Of a stretch of 10,989 nt of DNA, positions 7,062-10,989 are shown piece by piece (the first letter of the stretch is position 1; every line of letters starts with the position of its first letter). Where the stretch lies: the NCBI GenBank assembly GCA_023393655.1, contig JAEWKP010000440.1, forward strand, positions 1-10,989, in the 5' to 3' direction. The translations under genes were made by a program, and so were the position numbers. Under the pieces are notes generated by a model. That model did not search any database. It had not been told where the DNA came from and saw only the letters and a list, made by a program, of their open reading frames with translations. The stretch comes from Pseudomonadota bacterium (GTDB lineage Bacteria; Pseudomonadota; Alphaproteobacteria; Rhizobiales; Beijerinckiaceae).

Positions 7062-7346
7062 GACGCCAGGCTCGGCCTACGCTCACGGGATCTCCCCCGG
7101 GGGCGCGACGTTTCCGTCCTCGGCTTCGACGATATCCCGGAGGCCACGCTCTGGCGCCCCGCCCTCACCAGCGTCGCCGTAGCACGTCAGGTCGTCGGCC
7201 GGACTGCGGCTCAGCTACTGCTGAAGCGGATCGAGGATTTCGATCGTCCCGTCGAAACGATCCTGCTTCCTACCCAGCTCATCATCAGGGATACGACCGG
7301 GGAGCCGGCGGTGAAAGTGCGCGCTCAGCGGCGCGCGCGTCCGTGA
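7062..7346 (+). pseudogene. LacI-family transcriptional regulator, C-terminal remnant
   Basis: The frame ending at TGA 7344-7346 reads DVSVLGFDDIPEATLWRPAL, then TSVAVARQVVGRTAAQLLL, then VETILLPTQLIIRDTTG. This is the typical last third of a LacI/GalR sugar-responsive repressor: the second half of the periplasmic-binding-protein-like domain. The helix-turn-helix and the first subdomain are absent. The similarity fades at about 7062-7075, only 15-25 bases after the alcohol dehydrogenase stop. No start codon or ribosome site precedes it. It cannot bind DNA as it stands and is best read as a deletion remnant. Confidence 0.8.
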
Positions 7347-7445
7347 TCTCGGGCAAGCGTCCCCAGCACCGCGCACCATGCCTCGCTTTTCAAGTGAACC
7401 AGGGTTTGTCGTTCGAGCCTCGGTTCGTCTCACGCGACGCAACAG

Positions 7446-7466
7446 CCTGCCGCGACTCGCGGCAGG
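7446..7466. terminator. Strong GC hairpin without T tract
   Basis: A perfect 9-base stem, CCTGCCGCG-ACT-CGCGGCAGG, lies about 100 bases after the LacI remnant and about 130 before the ureidoglycolate lyase gene. It may be a leftover transcription terminator for the upstream unit. No run of T follows on either strand, so the call is weak. The rest of the 7347-7599 gap shows nothing recognisable. Confidence 0.35.
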
Positions 7467-7599
7467 CCATTTGCAGGTCACAACCGAAAGCTCGGTGATC
7501 ATCGGCCGTCACGGGTCTCGACAGACCGCGATGGCATGAGCCAGAACGGCAGCACCGGGCGCGGGTCTCCGCCTCGCATGCCACGGAGAAAGCTCGGCG

Positions 7600-8145
7600 A
7601 TGACATCAGGCGATCAGATCAGGAGCGGGCTTGCCTCGCCTCACCCGTTGCGCGTGGCCCCGGTCACGAAAATCGCCTTCGAGCCCTTTGGCTGGCTGGT
7701 GGAAACGGGCGATTCCGGCCGGGCTGCGAATAACGGGACGGCGCGCCGGCACGACGTCCACGCGCAGGCCGCCGCCGATGTCACGCCAGGGTCCCGGCTC
7801 GTCACCTCGATCTTCGAAGCGACGCGGCAGCAACCCGCCCCCGCCATCACGATGCTCGAACGGCATGTGAATTCGGTGCAACTGATCGCGCCGCTGGGTG
7901 GCGCCGGCCATATCGTCGTCGTCTGCCAGGCCGGCGCGGACGGCATGCCCGATCTTTCGACGCACGCCGCCTTCGCCTTCACCGCGTCGCAGGGGATGGT
8001 CTACCGCAAGGGGCTCTGGCACCATCCGATCATGGCGGTCGGTGCGGATGCACGCTTCCTCGTCCAGTCCTGGCAGAACGGCACCGCGGCCGATTGCGAA
8101 ATCCTCGCCATCGGGCCCGTGGCATTGGTTCAGGATGTTCCCTGA
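7600..8145 (+). CDS. allA: Ureidoglycolate lyase
   Basis: A 181-residue cupin-fold enzyme that splits ureidoglycolate into glyoxylate and urea, the last step of allantoin/purine nitrogen recovery. The family's hallmarks appear in order: FEPFGWLVETG (27-37), the NNGTA block (44-48) followed by RRHD, LERH (86-89), PLGGAGHIVVVC (98-109), YRKGLWHHP (135-143) and the late DCE (165-167). The usual length is about 160-175 residues; here about 15 extra residues precede the first conserved block. ATG 7600 has GGAGAA nine bases upstream. The gene looks intact although its upstream neighbours are broken, and no other allantoin or ureide gene is in the window. The LacI remnant in front may once have been its regulator, but that is inference. 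Confidence 0.85.
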   Translation: MTSGDQIRSGLASPHPLRVAPVTKIAFEPFGWLVETGDSGRAANNGTARRHDVHAQAAADVTPGSRLVTSIFEATRQQPAPAITMLERHVNSVQLIAPLGGAGHIVVVCQAGADGMPDLSTHAAFAFTASQGMVYRKGLWHHPIMAVGADARFLVQSWQNGTAADCEILAIGPVALVQDVP

Positions 8146-8442
8146 GCATCCGCCACGAATTCGCGTGATCGAAGTATTCGCGTGATTGCGGCAAGTGCTG
8201 CCTCGCAACGCGAGGTGGCCGGCCGGCGGCGGCTCTGAGGAGGCCAGAATTCCGTCACCGACCGGCCGAGCCCTTCGGTTTCCCAGGAGATGCGGCGGAC
8301 CTGAGCACCCGAGGGGCGTTTCGGAGCGATCCTTGGGATCGCTGCGTTGCACAACCTCTACAATGCATCCTATCCGAATCAATTAAATCCGACCGATCGA
8401 CCTTCTTCATCGACCGTTAACCCTACCCACTAAGCTTAAAGC
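8146..8442. other. Gene-free stretch with small repeats
   Basis: No convincing gene is seen on either strand. There is an 11-base direct repeat ATTCGCGTGAT at 8159-8169 and 8176-8186. A hairpin AGCGATCC-TTG-GGATCGCT lies at 8325-8343. The 15-base palindrome TAAGCTTAAAGCTTA begins at 8431. The hairpin could end the allA transcript but has no T tract. Base composition becomes notably more AT-rich at 8360-8445. Confidence 0.4.
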
Positions 8443-8445
8443 TTA
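8431..8445. repeat. 15-base perfect palindrome at the small-ORF stop
   Basis: TAAGCTT-A-AAGCTTA is a perfect inverted repeat in a locally AT-rich patch and includes the TAA stop of the 39-codon ORF. It could be a protein-binding site or a short hairpin. Nothing else supports a function. Confidence 0.4.
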
Positions 8446-8562
8446 CAGTCGCTGGCGGAGCTGCAGCGCTATTCGCTCATTGACGTCAGAAGCTTGCCTC
8501 AGGGACTTGAGAACACGCGCGAAGGCACGGTGAAAACGCTGCGCCAGGCGCTCGCTGCACAT
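8443..8562 (-). CDS. Small basic protein downstream of pleD (39 aa, hypothetical)
   Basis: A 39-residue open frame, beginning MCSERLAQRFHRAFARVLKS and ending IALQLRQRL. The ATG (complement of 8560-8562) has a strong ribosome site GGGAGAG (complement of 8570-8576) seven bases upstream. It lies 56 bases downstream of the pleD stop on the same strand, so it could share the divK-pleD transcript. The sequence is rich in Arg, Leu and Ala and poor in helix breakers, and it would form one basic amphipathic helix. Third codon positions are mostly G or C, as in neighbouring genes. I do not recognise a family. The TAA stop lies inside a 15-base palindrome. It could be a small regulator or a chance frame; the ribosome site is the main support. 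Confidence 0.45.
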   Translation of the reverse strand: MCSERLAQRFHRAFARVLKSLRQASDVNERIALQLRQRL

Positions 8563-8618
8563 GCAAACGCTCTCCCGGAGCAATCGCTGGAGGAGGCTGG
8601 GGCCCGCCGGCTGACCGG

Positions 8619-9995
8619 CTATGCGGCGCTGGCGACGATCACGCGGTTGCGACCGCTCGCCTTGGCCCGGTAGAGCGCATCATCGGCCCGCTTCATCATG
8701 TCGGCGGAGGAGGCATCGCCGGCGCGCCGGCTCGAGACGCCGACCGACACCGTGACCTTGATGTCGCGCGTATTGTTCTGGACCGTGAAAGGCGCGTTCT
8801 CGACGCGCTCACGGATACGTTCGGCCACGCGATAGGCGGCATCGCGCCCGGTATCGGGCAGCACGACGACAACCTCCTCGCCGCCCATGCGCGCGACGAG
8901 ATCGATGCCGCGCGTGCAGGCACGCACGCGATCGGCGAATTCGCGCAGGACTTCGTCGCCGACATCATGGCCCCAGCTGTCGTTGACCGACTTGAAATGG
9001 TCGATATCGAGGACCAGCAGCGACAGGGAGCGGGCGCGCAGCGCCGATTCGTCGAACATCGCCGCGAGTCGGTTGTCCATGAAACGGCGATTATGCAGCC
9101 CCGTGAGCTGGTCCATCACCGCCATTTCCATCGAGGACTGGACGCTGTCGCGCAGCCGCTCGGTGAAGCGCTTGCGGCGCACCTGGGTGCGCACGCGCGC
9201 CAGCAATTCGTTGCGGTCGATCGGACGCAGCAGGAAATCATGCGCCCCGATCTCGAGGCCCCGCAGGATGCGGTCGCGGTCCTCGGTCTCGCCCATCAGC
9301 AGCACGGAGATGCTGCGGGTGCGCTCCAGCGAGCGCAATTGGCTGCACAGGCGCAGGCCGTCCTGCCCTTGCAGGTCCAGGCTGACGACGACCGCGTCGA
9401 ACCCGCCTTCGGCAGCGCGCATCACGGCCTGCTGGGCATCGCCCTCGACCTCGACGGCATGGAAGGCAGAGAGCGCGCTCTGCAGCCTTTCGGCGGCGTT
9501 GGGGCGGTCCTCGACCAGCAGGATGCGGCCGTTCAGGCCGGTCTCGGCCGCCGCCGTCGCCAGCGGGTCGGCAATGCCAAGCCGGACGGAAGCGATGGCG
9601 CGGCTGCGCAATTCGTCGGTCATCGCCTTCAGCCGCGCGAGACTGCGCACGCGGGCGAAGAGCGCGGTGTCGTCGAGCGACTTGGTCAGGAAGTCGTCGG
9701 CGCCGGCATCGAGCCCCTGCAGGCGATCGCGGGGCTGGTCGAGCGTAGTGACGATGACGACCGGGATATGCGCGGTCGAGGGCGCCCCCTTCAGGCGCCG
9801 GCAGACCTCGAAGCCGTTCATGCCCGGCATCATCACATCGAGAAGAACGATATCGACCTCGCCGCGCTCGCAGAGCGCGATCGCATCGCGCCCGTTCGTC
9901 GCCGTGACCAAGCCGAAATACTCGGCCGAGAGCTTGGCTTCGAGCAGTTTCACATTCGCGGGAATGTCGTCGACGACGAGGACGCGGGCGGTCAT
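8619..9995 (-). CDS. pleD: Diguanylate cyclase response regulator PleD
   Basis: A 458-residue protein with the PleD order REC-REC-GGDEF. Receiver 1 has Asp9/Asp10, phospho-acceptor Asp53 (LLDVMMPGMNG), Thr83/84 and Lys105. Receiver 2 (about 155-270) is degenerate around its acceptor (SLDLQGQDG) and serves as a dimer adaptor in the known family. The cyclase domain (about 290-455) opens with DQLTGLHNRR, has LDIDHFKSVND, the active-site signature GGEEV (371-375), and the inhibitory I-site RGID (362-365). It makes cyclic-di-GMP on phosphorylation and controls polar development and motility-to-surface switching in alphaproteobacteria. The usual fifth signature residue is Phe; Val here is an unusual but probably tolerated change. 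The ATG lies 18 bases after the divK stop, so divK-pleD form one operon as in Caulobacter. Confidence 0.95.
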   Translation of the reverse strand: MTARVLVVDDIPANVKLLEAKLSAEYFGLVTATNGRDAIALCERGEVDIVLLDVMMPGMNGFEVCRRLKGAPSTAHIPVVIVTTLDQPRDRLQGLDAGADDFLTKSLDDTALFARVRSLARLKAMTDELRSRAIASVRLGIADPLATAAAETGLNGRILLVEDRPNAAERLQSALSAFHAVEVEGDAQQAVMRAAEGGFDAVVVSLDLQGQDGLRLCSQLRSLERTRSISVLLMGETEDRDRILRGLEIGAHDFLLRPIDRNELLARVRTQVRRKRFTERLRDSVQSSMEMAVMDQLTGLHNRRFMDNRLAAMFDESALRARSLSLLVLDIDHFKSVNDSWGHDVGDEVLREFADRVRACTRGIDLVARMGGEEVVVVLPDTGRDAAYRVAERIRERVENAPFTVQNNTRDIKVTVSVGVSSRRAGDASSADMMKRADDALYRAKASGRNRVIVASAA

Positions 9996-10013
9996 GGCTA
10001 TGCTTTCACCGGC

Positions 10014-10382
10014 TCAGGCAGCGCCGGCATAGGTACGGACGGTTTCCAGGAATTTCGCGACCGAGATCGGCTTCGAGAGATAGGCCTCGCAACCGCCTTC
10101 CCGAATCCGCTCCTCGTCGCCCTTCATCGCGAAGGCGGTGACCGCGACGACCGGAATCGACTTCAGGTCGTCGTCCTCCTTGATCCATTTGGTCACCTCG
10201 AGCCCGGAGACCTCCGGAAGCTGGATATCCATCAGGATCAGCGCCGGATGATGCGTCCGCGCCAGCTCGATCGCCTCAATGCCATCCGACGTTTTCAGTG
10301 TCGCATAGCCATGGGCTTCGAGCAGATCGTTGAAGAGCTTCATGTTGAGCTCGTTGTCCTCGACGATCAGAACCGTCTTCAT
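10014..10382 (-). CDS. divK: Single-domain response regulator DivK
   Basis: A 122-residue lone receiver with no output domain. It shows Glu8/Asp9 (LIVEDNELNMKLF), phospho-acceptor Asp52 (LILMDIQLPEVSG), Thr82 (VAVTAFAMKGDE) and Lys104 (YLSKPIS), in the form typical of DivK. In alphaproteobacteria DivK is phosphorylated by PleC/DivJ-type kinases and acts on DivL-CckA to control CtrA and the cell cycle. It is followed closely by pleD, the standard order. The ATG (complement of 10380-10382) has AAGGGCGG just upstream. The frame continues upstream without a stop, but that extension is not DivK-like. The 131 bases between this gene and the divergent DUF3572-like gene must hold both promoters. I see no clear CtrA box there. 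Confidence 0.95.
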   Translation of the reverse strand: MKTVLIVEDNELNMKLFNDLLEAHGYATLKTSDGIEAIELARTHHPALILMDIQLPEVSGLEVTKWIKEDDDLKSIPVVAVTAFAMKGDEERIREGGCEAYLSKPISVAKFLETVRTYAGAA

Positions 10383-10513
10383 CGGGCCGCCCTTCGTTTG
10401 CGCCGGGAGCGCCACACCGATGGCGGGCTTTCCAAATTGGCGGCGTCGTTCGATGATTGCGTAGCACGCGAGCAGTTGACGAAACGCAAACCGGATACGC
10501 GACTGAAGCCCCC

Positions 10514-10804
10514 ATGATACGACGCCCCACAACGGACGACGCAGAGGCGCTCGCGCTGCAAGCCCTCGCCTTCCTGGCCTCCGAACCGGAGCGGATCGAG
10601 CCGTTTCTGAGCACGACCGGCCTGAACCCGGCCAATCTGCGCCAGGCAGCCGGCGAGCCCGGCTTCCTCGCCGCCGTGCTCGACCATATCGGATCGAGCG
10701 ATTCGCTCCTCCTGGAGTTTGCCGGAAATTTAAGGCTGAATCCCGAAATCGTCGCCGATGCCAGGCGCGTCCTCGCCGGGCCGGAGCCGGACGACTTCTC
10801 TTGA
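10514..10804 (+). CDS. DUF3572-family protein
   Basis: A 96-residue acidic, helical protein of unknown function. Key stretches are DAEALALQALAFLASEPERI (8-27), FLSTTGLNP (30-38), GFLAAVLDHIGSSDSLLLEF (49-68) and a C-terminal segment ending in EPDDFS. This matches my recollection of the DUF3572 family, found in alphaproteobacteria and often beside dinB and divK. I chose ATG 10514, where the conserved part begins; an upstream TTG at 10457 would add 19 unlike residues. No strong ribosome site is visible. Its TGA overlaps the TTG start of dinB, implying translational coupling. Confidence 0.8.
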   Translation: MIRRPTTDDAEALALQALAFLASEPERIEPFLSTTGLNPANLRQAAGEPGFLAAVLDHIGSSDSLLLEFAGNLRLNPEIVADARRVLAGPEPDDFS

Positions 10805-10989
10805 GCACGGGCGCGCCCTCGCCGCGCTATCTCTGCCGCGACTGCCTCGCGGATCACGACGCATCCGGGCCGGCGAAACGCTGCCCGGCCTGCGGCTCGC
10901 CGCGATTGCTCGGCCATCTCGAGCGCGACAGCTTGAGCCTCGCCCATATCGATTGCGACGCCTTCTATGCCACGATCGAGAAGCGCGAC
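10801..10989 (+). CDS. dinB: DNA polymerase IV (Y-family), N-terminal part with zinc finger
   Basis: The first 63 codons are in the window and the gene continues past the right edge. The polymerase palm opens with LAHIDCDAFYATIEKRD (about 47-63), the Y-family motif whose aspartate binds catalytic metal. In front is an extra module of about 40 residues with two CxxC pairs (CRDC at 12-15, CPAC at 28-31), a small zinc-ribbon-like extension seen in many rhizobial DinB proteins. Pol IV performs error-prone translesion synthesis. The probable start is TTG at 10801, sharing TTGA with the stop of the preceding gene. No ATG is available in frame upstream of the zinc module. Confidence 0.88.
   Translation, partial: MSTGAPSPRYLCRDCLADHDASGPAKRCPACGSPRLLGHLERDSLSLAHIDCDAFYATIEKRD

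Noticed and set aside
8130..8354. A 74-codon minus-strand frame after allA
   Set aside because: It overlaps the allA end, shows no family resemblance, and its start has no ribosome site.
8440..8672. Plus-strand frame opposite the 39-codon small ORF
   Set aside because: It has no start codon or ribosome site, and it runs into antisense of pleD. The minus-strand reading has a proper start and stop.
10383..10513. Possible CtrA box or sigma-70 promoter in the divK/DUF3572 intergenic region
   Set aside because: A TTGAC at 10476-10480 is present but no -10 element sits at a proper distance, and no TTAA-N7-TTAA pair was found.
8967..10517. A 516-codon plus-strand frame across pleD and divK
   Set aside because: It is antisense to two clearly conserved genes, has low-complexity Gln/Arg/His-rich content and shows no domain. 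This is a typical GC-rich shadow frame.
10014..10808. A 264-codon extended start for divK
   Set aside because: The DivK fold begins at the Met encoded by the complement of 10380-10382, which has a ribosome site. The added 142 residues are Arg-rich and antisense to the DUF3572-like gene.

Overview
The window is GC-rich chromosomal DNA with the codon bias of an alphaproteobacterium. The right end carries divK-pleD, divergent from a DUF3572-type gene that overlaps a dinB with an N-terminal zinc finger. This arrangement points to the Hyphomicrobiales (a Bosea/Methylobacterium-like or related lineage). The assignment comes from gene content and protein character only; no database search was possible.

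Layout. (1) 1-126: the orfA end of an IS3-family insertion sequence, cut by the window edge. (2) 332-1309: a RimK-like ATP-grasp ligase. (3) 1310-1809: about 500 bases without a convincing gene, perhaps holding decayed coding sequence. (4) 1810-5271: the best organised unit. An OmpR-type response regulator and its histidine kinase (minus strand, GTGA overlap) diverge from a Tat-type DsbA-like thiol oxidoreductase and an L,D-transpeptidase lipoprotein (plus strand). A 25-base palindrome in the shared intergenic region contains two CTTAAG hexamers 5 bases apart, which is the layout of a PmrA/QseB-class operator. (5) 5307-7346: a zone of broken genes. It holds an AraC regulator lacking its sensor half, the last part of a TPR protein, a zinc alcohol dehydrogenase with one frameshift, and the C-terminal third of a LacI regulator. 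(6) 7600-8145: an intact ureidoglycolate lyase. (7) 8443-10382: divK, pleD and a previously unlisted 39-codon small ORF with a good ribosome binding site, all on the minus strand. (8) 10514-10989: the DUF3572-like protein and the start of DNA polymerase IV.

How the parts may work together. The two-component pair probably controls itself and the periplasmic DsbA/L,D-transpeptidase pair. That would link an envelope signal to disulfide chemistry and peptidoglycan cross-linking. divK and pleD are the cell-cycle/cyclic-di-GMP regulators of alphaproteobacteria. The centre of the window looks like an accessory region under decay by deletion, point frameshift and IS activity. No tRNA, rRNA or CRISPR array was seen.
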